Part shown: positions 11,389-23,727 of the stretch, one piece after another
Layout: each line of letters starts with the position of its first letter
Position numbering within the stretch: the stretch's first letter is position 1
Source: Andrena cerasifolii
Taxonomy: Eukaryota; Arthropoda; Insecta; Hymenoptera; Andrenidae
Assembly: GCF_050908995.1 (NCBI RefSeq)
Contig: NC_135123.1
Location: forward strand, 4,278,001-4,342,000
DNA: 64,000 bases
Direction of reading: 5' to 3'
The notes under the pieces: generated by a model
The model's input: the letters and a program-made list of their open reading frames with translations, nothing else
Told to the model about the DNA's origin: nothing
Databases searched by the model: none
Program-made: the position numbers and the translations under genes

Positions 11389-12387
11389 CACTGTCCAACA
11401 GCCATTTTGGTCTGTAACATTCAATAGCCATTTCTTATAGATTTTTGGGCGTCGAAAACAAATCCGCAAACCGTTTGTTGCCATCACCCTCAGTTTTTGA
11501 GAAATTCGACTTTTAAAAAAAATGCAAATTTTCGACTTTTGTGACGAAACGGTAATAGTTATTCGGTTGCTTGTTGCGTCAAATTATTCTATAAACCCTC
11601 CCGAATACAACGATATAACTTATTGGTGCATTATGAACGTTTAAATATGTTTAAACAACGAGCAAAGGGGAAAGGACACCCGAAATGGACCCACTTTTGC
11701 AGATATTTTTGAATTTATTTCCAAAACTAAGGGTCTAGGAGAAAATCTGACTACTCCACGCGATGCAGCAGACATTTTTCCTTTGGAAAGCATCAACAGC
11801 AGTGCTAAGTCACGTTTTGTTTTCAATACAGAGGCGAAATAGTTTGGCAAAACGTGCGGCGTCGACAGTGGTAGTCAACGGCGGCGCGCGAGCCACTGCC
11901 GCTCGTTTTGCCAAACTATTTCGCTTCTGTATTGAAAACAAAACGTGACTGACCACTTCTATTAGTGGTTTCCGATAGAAAATTTTCTGCTGCATCGCGT
12001 GGAATAGTCAAATTTTCTCCTAGACCCTTAGTTTTTCAAATATATAGAAAAATATATGCAAAAATTGGTGCATTTCGGGTGTTCTTTTTCCTTTGATCGT
12101 TGTTTAAACATATTTAAATGTTTATAATGTACCAATAACTTCTCTCGTTGTATTCGGAAGGGTTTATAGAATAATTTGACGCAATAAGCAACCGAATAAC
12201 TATTACTGTTTGAACGCAAAAGACGTTCAAAGTTGAAAATTTGCATTTTTTTTTAAAATCGAATTTCTCGAAAACTGAGGGTGATGACGATAAACGGTTT
12301 GCGGATTCGTTTTCAGCATACAAAAATCTGTAAGAAACGGCTATTGAATGTTACAGGACAGAAAAATTTCAATTTTGATGGACAGTG
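11389..12387. mobile_element. 1-kb foldback element (near-complete palindrome)
   Basis: Two arms of nearly 480 bp mirror each other around about 11,890. The termini are CACTGTCC/GGACAGTG with ATA on both sides (11386-11388 and 12388-12390), a possible 3-bp duplication. Central arms are the best conserved: TTTTGTTTTCAATACAGA, GCGAAATAGTTTGGCAAAACG and their complements. The loop is short and GC-rich (GTCGACAGTGGTAGTC region). Overlapping ORFs of 61-72 codons with nearly identical protein sequence on opposite strands are a direct consequence of the palindrome. No transposase. Confidence 0.88.
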
Positions 12388-12754
12388 ATATCAATGACCT
12401 TAATCCTGCTGTTTATTCAAACATTGATTAACCAAGCTTATACCATTGTTTGTATTACATGTAACCGAAAATTTGACATTCGAACAATTTTTATCATTCT
12501 GAAAAGTATTATCTTACTATTAGAAACTCAACATGAAATAATAATTTAAATGGAAAATGTGGCGACGACTTATGAGCTATGAATAATGAAGAAGAGGATA
12601 ATATTTCTATAAATGACATTCCTATACATTCTAACACGCTGTCAGCTTCGAAAATAATTTTACAACGATCGTAACGAAAAAAGAGTGGACCCACGAAACT
12701 ACTTGTCTCGAAAGGAGTGTGTAACACATTAACTCAGTAAAAACGAGTGATTAA

Positions 12755-13126
12755 GGGGGGACCCCACCTTGAAGCCACTAACAAAAGACAAAGTTAGGGA
12801 CTTTCTTGTTCGTATAAATAAAAATATAGGGTTTGGATTTTTTATATAGTTTTAAAGCAATCTTTATTTCGCTAGAAATTTTTTTTATAAAAAATTGTAC
12901 AAAATGGCTTCCCAAAGCACTGCAAAAAACTGGCCCACACTCCCGGGAATGACTGGATCATCTGATATGGAAATACAAAAAAATCTTTGACCTAGCGCAG
13001 GATTTTCACAGATTTCGAATTTGCTTTAAAACTATATAAAAGATCCAAGCCCTATATTTTTATTTATACGAACAAAAACATCCCTCCCTTGGTATTTTGT
13101 TAGTGGCTACAGGGTGGGGTCCCCCC
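12755..13126. mobile_element. TTAA-type (Kolobok-like) MITE, 372 bp, complete copy
   Basis: Exact TTAA on both sides (12751-12754, 13127-13130). The termini are GGGGGGACCCCACC on both ends. TIRs extend about 130 bp and include GCCACTAACAAAA, TTGTTCGTATAAATAAAAAT and TATATAGTTTTAAAGCAA. The unpaired centre holds CTGGCCCACACTCCCGGGAA. A second left arm of the same family lies at 23263-23400. Confidence 0.9.
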
Positions 13127-13130
13127 TTAA

Positions 13131-14728
13131 GGTGATCAAGTCACGTGGTCCACCCTGTATAATGATTTGTGAAGTGGATATCGAAGGATTGAATTCCTCT
13201 ATACGCGTATGCGATCCCCATCGTGCAGCAGCGATTTCACTCGTTATTACTGTTGACCTCAAAATCCCCTTTCAATTTTTACACGCCGCTACGATAGGAC
13301 AGGAGAAAATTAATCGGAATATAGGAGCACGAAGTGAATGCAGTAATATTATTTAGGTATGTCGATGGCGTTTACCATACATTAAAGTATTTGTATAAAT
13401 TAGATTAAAAACAATTTCAATCTAAGTGGATGTTGTGCGCATTGAATTTTTAACCTTATTCCACTTTTTAAGGAGGAACAAGACACAGGTTATGTACTAC
13501 GAACTGGATTTTTATTATCAATCATTTGTACTTCATTTTATTTGGTCATTAATAATGTTCTTTCTTAATATAGTAAAGTGCAGGATATTTGGAATACTGT
13601 TGGTAATTTGGAAAACGGAAGTATCTAATAAACTACTAACGCCATCTAATTGGTAACATCGTAGATAATAGGGGCCATTTTTACATTTTCGACTTAATCT
13701 GCAGAATAAGAAAACGTGAATCTGCAAAACTTTTTCAGCAAGTATTCAATCGCTCCAATCATGGTTAAAGTATGTCAAAACTTTGGAGATAAACACTTAA
13801 TATACTCATTTGCATGTTCCTTCTATGGTTCCGTGTCAGTTTTGCGATAACTTCGAGAATACAAATGATGACATGAAATTTTACGTTTCAATGCCATGTT
13901 GCTAATTCGGAATACCGAAGGTGAAAGTAATTTGGAATACATATTCCACAATTTAACGATGCTTTTGTTTCACGCGCAACAGCTACCGACGCGTCGGTTT
14001 GGGCCAGCGCTGTCCATTTATAATTTTATATTTACCTAATATTCTTCCTATATTGTGATTTTTTAGGCTGTTTAGATCATAAAGAAATAATTTTATTACC
14101 TGCATGTTTTTTTTTAAGATTACAAAGAGAAGGTAAATTGGAATGCCAGTATTCTAAATTACCTGCACCTTAACGAAATCGATACTTCCTATCATTTTTC
14201 ATTTAAACCAAAGTTTCAGTTACTTTTTGTTTTTTATTATTACTGAGGGTTTGAAATATAAAAGTTTATTAGTTTCCCTATGATATTATGCAGTTTTATT
14301 CGTTCCCATCCTCTGCCGTAATTTTTTATTCGCCTTAAACAAACTGCTCTTCCAAATATAAATTGATGAAACAAGTGAAATAACAAGTGAACCGAAAATT
14401 TTCTCGTTGAACAATAATATTATACCACAGGCTGTTAAATTACCCGCAATTAAATATACAGCATGTCTTTCATTACTGAATTGTGATTTATGTATTCTAT
14501 TAAATTATTCAGAAGTGTAATCCCTTCGCTGTTTCGTGTAGCACACAAGGATGGTTTATTTTACAGGTACTTTATGTAAGCATATTTTAACACCATAAGT
14601 TCTTTGTGATATATTTTCCATTGAATTATAATGAAAAATAAAAATACACGAATTGTTTTTTGAGATTTTTGCAAAATGCAAGTCCTTGTATTGTAAAAAG
14701 GACAAGTGTTCTAAAAAGCATTTGGTAG
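13131..14728. other. Unassigned AT-rich sequence
   Basis: ORFs up to 82 codons, none recognisable. No inverted or tandem repeats of note. The sequence becomes strongly AT-rich after 13.4 kb. Confidence 0.45.
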
Positions 14729-14732
14729 TTAT

Positions 14733-15406
14733 TGTTATGTGCCGCGGCCTTTGGTGTTCGAGCGGCGCGTTTTACACAGCCAAATTCTGTTTAGGGGTAT
14801 CCCACAGTCGTTAGACTATCAGAATTTCCTATCGTTACGTATAGAATGGCAAGGAGGCTCACCGCACTCGTAACAGTCAATTATTTTGTTTAATTATCTA
14901 TATACCTTATCAGAAGAACAAGGGGTAGATTTTGGGATCGTCGGTGCTCTAGACCCATACGGGTCTTTTCAAAGGAATCAGACAGGTAATTAATGAGTAT
15001 AACTTATGACAATAAAGGTTTAATATTGTAAAAGTGAATGAAAGCAAAAGAACATAACAAAATGTGGAAATATTCAATGAATCACCTCATAAAATAATAA
15101 TCAGAGATAACTCCTGACTAGGGGAATCCCATAATGCTTTGATTGTCAGAAATTATCGTTACACTCGATCGAATATTAACAATGTAATATAGTTTACAGA
15201 AACACATAAAAGGCGCAACTTACCAGACAGTCGGTATTATATTGACAAATATATTTCTGTGGTTTTCGGTTGGAATGGTTTCCTGTGTTCTGATGATATA
15301 TCTAAATCAGAAAAAGAGATGAAACGCAAACACACACACACTTGGTTATCTTAACGAATAGATCTGTTACGTGCCGCGGCCTTTGGTGTTCAAGCGGCGC
15401 GTAACA
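14733..15406. mobile_element. Possible solo LTR or TIR element, 674 bp, flanked by TTAT
   Basis: The segment begins TGTTATGTGCC and ends GCGCGTAACA (TG..CA termini). The same 4-mer TTAT lies immediately outside both ends (14729-14732, 15407-15410), as expected for a Gypsy-type solo LTR. Oddly, the first 38 or so bases (containing GCCGCGGCCTTTGGTGTTC and GCGGCGCGT) recur almost exactly at the 3' end (15364-15406). That 3' copy is itself bounded by TGTTACG/CGTAACA. An alternative is a DNA element whose ends are short hairpins. No coding sequence inside. Confidence 0.5.
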
Positions 15407-15693
15407 TTATTGTATGTCACTAAAAATAATTCGAGATTCACATAGTCCAACAGAATAATCAATGTTTTCGAAGATAAACTATTCCTGTTAAATATGCGGG
15501 ATTATATTTTATTTTCAATATGCAGTTTATTCTGTGACATCTGATATTTGACGAATTTTCCAGGCACGTGATCTTTTAATTATTTTAGGCAGAGTATTCG
15601 TGGCGAGCGAAACACGCTGTGTCTATAATGGTTTCGTGGAAAGAGCACGGACCACAACAAACGGTCGCGGAGCGCGACCTCTCCTCGTCCTTA

Positions 15694-16360
15694 GGGCTAG
15701 ACTACACACACGACTGCAAGTCGTACGACAGTGTGCGCCAATCCTGTGACAGTCGGCCCGACATTTCGACTCAACTGTTTTGTCGCTGGGTGCGCGCAGA
15801 CAGCCGACGTTCTATCGTTGCTAATCTTTCTTCTGAAAGAATTGCGAGTTTCATTTCTGTGTTTTGACAAGTAACATAGGGCCTTAACAAACTCAAAAGT
15901 TTGCCCTAACTTTGTACGCTCATTCTAAAGTAAGCAAAGAATTGTCTGAATATTTTTTAATCTTTCAGAACATAGTATAAAATTTTCCTTTTTGGAGTCT
16001 TTCACTGGATGAATCCAGTATCTCTGTTTTATATTTTTCTTCCTTATGATTTTAAGTCGAATGGGAAGCGCAAGAAACACGGCTAGAGAAACGTAATCAC
16101 TGTCCACTTCTCATCAACGTCACAGACCTACTGATTTTAAGAGCGACACTTTTGTCGTTTGTGTGTCCACACCCATATACAATGCATTGACCACCGCCAG
16201 TCGGCCGACTTAAAAATCCGAAGCAGTCGCAGGTGCCCGCCGAGTGAACGACTGATCGTTGCACTGTTGTCTCTGTGTGCGCGTCAACATATGTTACGTA
16301 GGCCCTGGCATACACGACACGACTGTCGTGCGACTTACAGTCGTATGTGTAGCCTAGCGC
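15694..16360. mobile_element. PIF/Harbinger-type non-autonomous element, 667 bp
   Basis: Inverted termini GGGCTAGACTACACACACGA (left) and, reverse complemented, GCGCTAGGCTACACATACGA (right). They continue through a mirrored CTGCAAGTCGTACGACAGT region. TTA lies on both sides (15691-15693, 16361-16363), the 3-bp TWA duplication typical of PIF/Harbinger. The arms hold several AGTCG/CGACT-rich short palindromes (GTCGGCC, GTCGTACGAC, GACTGTCGTGCGAC). ORFs at 15619-15867 and 16097-16428 lie across the arms and are not supported. Confidence 0.78.
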
Positions 16361-16363
16361 TTA

Positions 16364-17919
16364 GGAGAGCCGTTGGAATTGCGACGTGGTGGGGCCAAGA
16401 GTGGCCCAGGCAGTGCAACGCGAGCTAACAACGGCGAGCGACAGCGAGCGACTAACGAAATAAATAAACGCATGTATAGTATTTTATCTCGGAGCACAGT
16501 GTTACTATTAATTTCCCACAGCACCCCTATAGTATTTACTCGGCAAAGATAGTTAAGTACCAATAGGAACAAACTACAATAGACTGTAATATTGCGAGAA
16601 TATAAGGTTTTTTAAAATAAAAATGGAATACTCGAGCAATGAGGCTTCGAACGATACAGAAGAAAGTATATGTGTATTTATTTAGAATTCTAGAACTTAT
16701 GACTCGTATTTTTCAAAGAATCCCATTGTTTGGTTTCTAAGGGTCGAAATGTTCGATGTAAATCTGGAGTAATGATGGTGAAGCACCTGTCGAATCGCCG
16801 CAGGTGGTGGCTAAGATGCTTGTAATGCGAGCGAGTATTGAAAAGTCACGAGGTAGTACCTGTCGCACATTTGACAGCTTCGACATGGCGGCTTCTGGCT
16901 GCATAATGAAGAATGCCCCGTACACGAAGCGCCCTTTCGGATTAAGGCCGTGCGTAATCGGCTTTTCGGAACAATAAACCGTCCCCTAAAATCTAAAAGA
17001 GGTGACCTAGCAAACAAACGACAAGGAAGGGAGTGTTCCATCCGGCTTTGCTAATTTCCTAACTTTTCCGGCACCTCTGTACTATCCTCGACCTACCCCT
17101 TAAGTCCCAAGATCCAAGATAAGTCGCAGAATGGTTGAAATTGCCAGCAAATTTGTAATTATTTTTTACATGTAAGGGAGCAGGGCGGACGGTGGAGAAA
17201 ATGCTATAGATTAGTACAGTCGTTCAAATCATACAATACTAATCGCTTATAATTAATGTGAACAGGTTATGTTTACTATCGCACCGCAGATATCTGGAAG
17301 ATCGCTTTCAAAGTTCCAAGGTAATTTATCTCTCACATGCTTATAATTAGTTATCACGTTATTAAATGTTCAGAATATCTGCATTGTCTGAAACGAGCAA
17401 TGAGAGATTTTAATGCTTTTTTAATACACGCTCTAGTCATTCTTTCATTCATATCTTCTGGCATTATGGTTGTTGAAACCTGGAATCTCGATGCAAATAG
17501 ATTTCATGCTTAACTTTAATTTTTGGGAGTCAAAAGTCAAGGTCATATTAAAAATATTCTTTGCAGCATATTTGTCCTTTGATACCATTCAAATTGCATG
17601 TAAGGTATTTTCTGTATCAGCACAAAGATATTATAAATAGGTGGCCTGTTTTAGGTGAGACACCCTTTACACACGTTTGGGATTGGTTATTATTTGGCCT
17701 AGGTGTGGAAAAGAAGGAAACATACTTAATCTGTTTATAATTTTAATAGATAGGTATATCGTAATACATAAGGAAAAATTATTAGCGTTACGGAAAACAC
17801 TGTATTAAAATTCTACGCATCTTTCAATGTCATTTTTAAAATTACAATGTCAGAAGGGATTGGAGGCATGCTATTGTACATACAATCTTCATAGGTACCA
17901 TGCTCAATTTAAATGCATA
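16364..17919. other. Unassigned sequence, no supported gene
   Basis: 16.4-17.1 kb is moderately GC-rich with ORFs up to 76 codons on the minus strand that show no motif. 17.1-17.9 kb is AT-rich. No structured repeat was noticed. Confidence 0.45.
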
Positions 17920-17921
17920 TA

Positions 17922-18517
17922 GGGTAAACTGTACAATGATTGGCACCCTAAGCGGAAATCCCAATTTGAATGTCTATATTTTTTTATGAAGTTTTTATAT
18001 GGCCTTAATTTTCAGTTATTATCAATGATTATGGATTTCTCATTAAAATAAAACATCTTCATTACCTATTAAGTCTATTATTTTAAAAATATTCAATGAA
18101 AAACAAAAATAGGCATAAAAGTACAGTCATTGGCACCCTCAAATTTGAGGTTATATAGAAAAACATATGTAGTTAAAAACGGAGGTTAAAGTGTTTAAAC
18201 ATACTATTTCATTCACTATTAAATACCTACAACACTTAGTAAATCTATATTTCAATCCATTACTTAGTTATAAAGCGACAGAGTATGCTTACCTACCCCT
18301 TATCAAAATTTTAAGAAAACACCTAAAACTCAGCCCTTCGTCCCACTTTGCGGCGTTGCCAGATGTAAAATTTGTAGTTCAACTACTGGGCTTTGCAGTG
18401 TTGTAGTGAATGAAAAATAAGAAATTGTAAAAAAAATACTTTGTACTTCTTCATATTTTACTTTTTAATCAGCAATGCCAATGATTAGTGTAGTGCCAGC
18501 ATTAGTGCAGTTTACCC
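17922..18517. mobile_element. TA-flanked TIR element, 596 bp (Tc1/mariner-like MITE)
   Basis: The ends are GGGTAAACTGTAC (left) and, reverse complemented, GGGTAAACTGCAC (right), with TA on both sides (17920-17921, 18518-18519). Subterminal ATTGGCACCCT / GCCAGCATTAGTG blocks are partly mirrored, and an internal GTCATTGGCACCCT copy lies near 18130. The 71-codon internal ORF has no motif. Superfamily is inferred from the TA target. Confidence 0.8.
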
Positions 18518-18519
18518 TA

Positions 18520-20624
18520 TTTCAATATTTCTCGAATTTTCGAAAACGTAGCAAAGTTATTAGTTCCGAAGACCAACAAAGCACTAAGTTGAATGTTTTG
18601 TAATTTATCATTTGCGAAGATTTCGAATTCACTTTTTCAAATGGGACGATTAGAAAATGATCAATGGACCAAATAAATATTTCTAATAATGAGAAATGCA
18701 TTTTTTTACATGTTCTAACTCTTTTCAGTAACAATAATTAAAATATTTATTGTCACTTTATTCTTGTAATTAGTAGGTAAACTAGTTTGTCAGAATGTAA
18801 ATTAATATAAAGTACCAGATCGTTACTAAATTGGTAATATAAATTACGAAAAGCTATTTCTATAGAAATAATGTTACTATACCCACATAACAACAAACTT
18901 TCATCCTTTTCCGACGGATTATATTTAATTTTTACCAATTAATTTTTTTTTATCTTCAAATTGATTTATTCATTTATTAATTACGAAGAATAAAACAAAA
19001 ACAAAAAATAGCTTTATCTTAGAAGGTTTATATTTCTACTTTAGTGTAAATTCTATTCTCCAATTCTTTATTTAGATACCCTCCATATAGTTTCAACGTT
19101 TCATAATTATCTCAACTTCCTGATTAAGGATCTTCCGTTGTAAGGGTCGTGTATAACAGTCCTGTGGGGGTTAGCAATGCAACGGAACGAGATGGAAGTT
19201 AGAGAAACGATTCACGAAAGACACGAAACTCGTTGCGGAGGGCTTTGCCGATTTCGTGGATCGTGCTGCATTGGGGCGATTCGCGCGTGATTTGCGCGAT
19301 TACCTGTAATGATGCTCGATCTCTCACGGGGGTCGTGACTGATCCCCGTGTGTGGGTACAGCTTCGTGACAATGGTCGCTCATTATCGGCTCGCTATTGG
19401 CCTATTGTTGTCGGTGAGAGAGCCGGAACGGCCTTACCGACATGCGGCGAGGAGTGATACCGGCTACACCGCAGGGTGACTCGTCCTTTTTCGACGTTGT
19501 CGGCAACCGAATTGTACTCGGAACGCTGTGCGCCGACACCAGCACGCGGAGTGCAGGGCGGTGAATGATAAAAGGCGAATTTCAACCGTCTATGATTTTA
19601 ATGCAACGCACATGCCTCCCACCAGCAACTATGCGACACCAGTCGCGCGGAGGTAACAGTTAACTGTGTCGGGGGTTAACGCGGTAACGCGTGCGGGGGA
19701 TGCGATACTACTATACCCAATAGTACTCTTTCTGCCAGCTGTTTTAACCCTCAGCTGCGAATGATGCGTACGCAACAGCATCTAGTCCCTGTAAAGTAAT
19801 GTCAGGTTTCATATTTTCATAAGGGTGCTTCGACGAGGCGAGTCAAAGCTTTGGAACGTGTCCTATGTATCAAAACAAGGAAAGGGTTGCATGTAAATAT
19901 GCACAGTAGTGGTGAAAAGGAAAGTTTAAACTGTGAACGGAGACTGAAATAAGATAGTTCCAATAGAAAGAATTATATTTTTTAATTTATATCCCATAGA
20001 TTAGGGGAGGGGGGGGGGGTGGTGTGAAATTGACCAGTGATACCAACATGATATCTAAAGCCCAGTATTAAGTTTGTTATGCAGACATGGGAAGGTATAA
20101 GTTTTAATTTTTCTTTTGGCCAACACTATATGTAGGTATTCTGGGAACTAGTGTTCCTTTTTGAGAACGCTTTCTCAAGAATTTCTCGAAAAATTTTATA
20201 ATTGCTTATATCTTATTTCTCGAGAAATACTATAATTTCTCGAGAAACTTAAGTCTAGGAAAAATATTATAAATCCCATTTATTTTCGTAAATTTCTGAA
20301 ACGTCAAAATATAACAGTAACAGATTTTGCCACAAAAAAATAAATAGATTCGCTGACGCTACATTAGACGCATTGTGCTATTTAAAAATAAATTTTAAAA
20401 CCAAAAAGTAATGTTTCGCTTTGTACAAATTTTGTATTAAATAAATAAATTTACCAATTATATTTAATATCTATTTTTTCCTTCACACAAGTTTTGTATA
20501 AATTAGACAAGAATAATCATTTAGTTAAAGTTTTCTTGTGTGATACTACACGCGCGTAGATTTATTTCTAACTCCGGTATGTATACAGGATGTACCAGAA
20601 TGTTTGCCACTTGGGCCCTTTCCC
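18520..20624. other. Unassigned sequence with a GC-rich island (19130-19700) and small repeats
   Basis: 18.5-19.1 kb is AT-rich. 19130-19700 is GC-rich and single-copy-looking, with ORFs to 74 codons that show no motif. A G-run lies at about 20010. At 20160-20255 there are three near-copies of a TTTCTCGAGAAAT-type palindrome in an AT-rich context. A CAGGATGTACCAGA sequence at about 20586, preceded by TA, may be a degraded element end. Confidence 0.45.
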
Positions 20625-20628
20625 TTAA

Positions 20629-21188
20629 GGGGGCGGACCACTGTAACGGTGCGAAATGTAAGTGTGTTTTCGGGAATTTATTTCAACCAAACAACGCAAG
20701 TAAATCAATGCATTGCTTAGTATAGTTAATAATCTACATATCAAAGGGTAGAAAAAAATTTGTTTCAATCAAATTCATAAATCCGTTTCCTGTATCTTCG
20801 TGAAAATGTGCGCTGCGGCAAAATCGTGCTTGTCGCGTTGACAGTGCCCAGGCGATATGGGTAATCCGAATTCAAAAAATAAAAAATATTTAGAAACTAG
20901 AAGCCTACGTCTATTACGTGACGATAAAACAAAGTCAAAATCGCAAAAAAATACAGAATGGCGTATATAAATACATATTCACAAAGTTTCAGAATTTTTT
21001 GAATTGTCGAGTTCGAAATCTTCCCTTGTCAGTCGCACGCTTGACACCGCTGCACGGAAAATTCTATATCTCCGTCAACTTTGCGAATTTCTTCATAAAA
21101 TTTGGAGAGAGCATTCTTGAAACGTACGTCTTTCAGAAAATGTGAAAAAGAACAAATCGATTTTTAAGATTTTTTACACTGGTCTGCC
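20629..21188. mobile_element. TTAA-type (Kolobok-like) element, 560 bp
   Basis: TTAA flanks both sides (20625-20628, 21189-21192). Termini are GGGGGCGGACCACTGTAAC and, reverse complemented, GGCAGACCAGTGTAA. The right subterminal sequence AAAATCGATTTGTTCTTTTT followed by CACATTTTCTGAAAG matches the element at 7964-8473. Inside, near 20963-21010, is a TTCACAAAGTTTCAGAATTT block that recurs at 23722-23760. The 75-codon ORF is not supported. Confidence 0.75.
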
Positions 21189-21399
21189 TTAACTCAATGA
21201 ATGTCACGAAGAAATTTTTGATATTTTGCAAAAACTGTTACAGAAGGTAATAATTTTGTTAAGCAACTACAACGACTTAATTTCTCTAAAACACTTAAGC
21301 CGAATGTTTATATCTTTTATGAACTTAAAGAAACAAAGAGTTGGATCATAAAGTTAGGCCAACAAGATCCATACGATTTTAATTCGCAAAGTCTATATA

Positions 21400-21614
21400 C
21401 AGTAAATCCCCGTTATAAGCTCGACGAACGCGGCTGGCGGCGGGCTCATAGTGGGTTGCGGACACGCTTCCGCGCGGCCAGTGTCGACTCTTTCGTTTCC
21501 TCTCGCTCGTTATCGGGTCCTCTCGCTCTCGTCCGCAGGCTTCCAAGAAATGGTGGGGGTAGTCGCCGGGCTGTCAACGGGAGGTAAAAACGAGCTCATA
21601 ACGAGTATTTACTG
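21400..21614. mobile_element. Pogo-type MITE, 215 bp
   Basis: Termini CAGTAAATCCCCGTTATAAG (left) and, reverse complemented, CAGTAAATACTCGTTATGAG (right), with TA on both sides (21398-21399, 21615-21616). The CAGT..ATCCCCGTTATAA form is characteristic of pogo/Tigger TIRs. Both ends continue with a mirrored CTCG. The GC-rich centre (CGCGGCTGGCGGCGGG, TTTCCTCTCGCTCG) is internal filler without coding capacity. Confidence 0.85.
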
Positions 21615-21616
21615 TA

Positions 21617-23258
21617 CATAGCGACCATCTTTAATAACGTCCTTCTTAAAGGAAAGAAACGTTCAGTTTCTTCTGATTCTTCGTAATTTTACAGCACATT
21701 CTAACGATTTCCCTACAAATGTCCGCCCCATGAAGATTGTTAACGTTTAATGCACTTTTCAATTCGAACGAATGTACTTAAACGAACAATATCAGTTGAA
21801 GCTACAGAGTTGCTGAGCTAATAATAGGAAAATGAATAGGTGACATTCGGCTGCAATCGGAATTAAAAGAGTCGGCGATACTGTAATTATGTATCGTACA
21901 TGATAGCAACGTATGAGTATGCATAGGCGCACAATAGAAACCGACAGGCAGCGGTCAAAATCGCCGAATCACTTGACAATATTGTTCCACTGTTATTCTT
22001 ATTCCCTGAAACACAAGCACGGGCTTATGAACAGGTAGACCGTACTCTTAAGCGAGTATCTCCTTTATGAGAATCTCGAAGCAGGCTTATATCAGTGTCA
22101 GATCGGGGCCGGTACAATGGAACGAAAAGAGAATTTCGACTAATTCGACAAGATGGAACCCACTCGACTGGGTAATTTTGCGCGATGAGTCGGAAGGTTC
22201 TTCTCGGTTTCGAAACGGTACTTCATTCCCGTCCGTCCGCCTCTTTTACGTTGCGACGCTCGACTCAGGATACTAGAGGTTCTCTAAACATCGCAAACAC
22301 CACTCGAAATGATTTTCTTCGCTTCATCAATATACCCTCGAAACTGACTCTGTTTTATTTTCTTCGCTAAACAATACTTGATTGTAATTTGCAAGGTAAG
22401 TGATGTTTTTTAAATTCATTAAAATTTTGACACTTTTTCTTCTTCTTCATACTAGGGTAACCTTATTTAATCAAAACATAGGAGAATCTTGATTATTCAA
22501 AACAATTGAGGAGCACGATATTCGCATAATTAATACGTTGACTGTCGAGCAAATTTGTGGATGACCCAATGGCGCCGCGTAGATTTTTATTTCTTTGTAT
22601 AAGGGGCGAGCGCCGACCTATTATTTATTTTTTATGCTGTATTATATTTGAAGACCGCAGAGGAAAAGCATGGCAAGTCCACTTTCGTTGATTTTTGCGT
22701 TACCGTGTTAAAAGGGAGTAAGTTCCTATTTTAATATGTCATAGTTTAAAAGGGGAGCAATGTTACCAGTCCAGAGATATAAGTCTTTTTTAAAAAAAGG
22801 TATACAGGGAAATAACATAAGTCCAAATGAAACAAGGGAATAATTTAATAAGTCCATGAAAAAAACCATATTAAATATTGAGCTGTTGGAAATGTTTAAA
22901 TCAATTTAAGACGTTACGTCACAATTTATAGGATTATTTGAAAAAATAATTATTAACAGGGCAAAAGGCTTATGAGTTCACAAAGTTTTGTAAAAAAAAA
23001 CCAAAGGCATAACTAATGTTATAACAGTCGATATTTTGGAAATTTTCAAGATGGTGGTAAAACCAATATTTAATCCCCAAATCAAATACACAGTTTTAAA
23101 TAGTAATATAGGATTGGTTAAGCGCGTTGTAAACTTCAAAATTGCTTCCCTATAAAAAAGCAGAAAATGTGACTAATCATTTTTTCTCCTGTGGTCCTCA
23201 GTTATTGTACCTAAGTAATTACATTAAAGTTTAATTATAATCTTCCTCATCTTACCCT
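21617..23258. other. Unassigned AT-rich sequence
   Basis: ORFs up to 69 codons with no motif. No structured repeats seen apart from A/T runs. Confidence 0.45.
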
Positions 23259-23262
23259 TTAA

Positions 23263-23400
23263 GGGGGGACCCCACCTTGAAGCCACTAACAAAAGACAAA
23301 GTTAGGGATTTTTTTTGTTCGTATAAATAAAAATATGGGGCTTGGATTTTTATATAGTTTTAAAGCAATCTTTATTTTGCTAGAAATTTTTTTTTTATGA
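23263..23400. mobile_element. Second copy of the 12755 family: left arm only
   Basis: After TTAA (23259-23262) the sequence repeats the first 130 or so bases of the element at 12755-13126 nearly exactly (GGGGGGACCCCACCTTGAAG onward, to GCTAGAAATTTTTTT). The right arm is missing. It is replaced by the hairpin that starts at about 23413. Confidence 0.88.
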
Positions 23401-23412
23401 ATAAAAATTTCA

Positions 23413-23711
23413 CCCTGATTACAACGCAATTTTTATTTGTTGCCTAAATTCACTCTAAGGGGGTGTAATTAACACCTGAAAATCCGGTTATTTTCCGATT
23501 TTGTGTTATAACTCGTGAACTGTAAAATATTTTTTTCACCAACTGCTAGATCTAACTAAAAGAAGTAACTTTTGTCTTGAAACTTTTTTTCTATCTCATA
23601 CAGTTCGCCAGTTATAACACAAAACCTGAAAATAGCCGAATTTTCAGGGGCTAATTTCACCCCGTTCGAGTGAATTTGGGCAGCAAACAAAAATTGCGTT
23701 GTAACCAGGAG
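23413..23711. mobile_element. 300-bp hairpin element inserted next to a truncated MITE arm
   Basis: Inverted arms of about 85 bp. The left includes TTACAACGCAATTTTTATTT, AAATTCACTC and CCTGAAAA; the right mirrors these with GAGTGAATTTGGGCAGCAAA, CAAAAATTGCGTTGTAACCA. The loop spans a mirrored GTGTTATAAC...GTTATAACACAAA pair, so the fold extends almost to the centre near 23,560. No coding sequence. Confidence 0.82.
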
Positions 23712-23727
23712 GAAATCCCCTACATGT

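Noticed and set aside
20160..20255. Heat-shock-element cluster (TTC/GAA repeats)
   Set aside because: The TTTCTCGAGAAA palindromes have four bases between TTC and GAA instead of two, so they do not fit the element consensus apart from one chance match.
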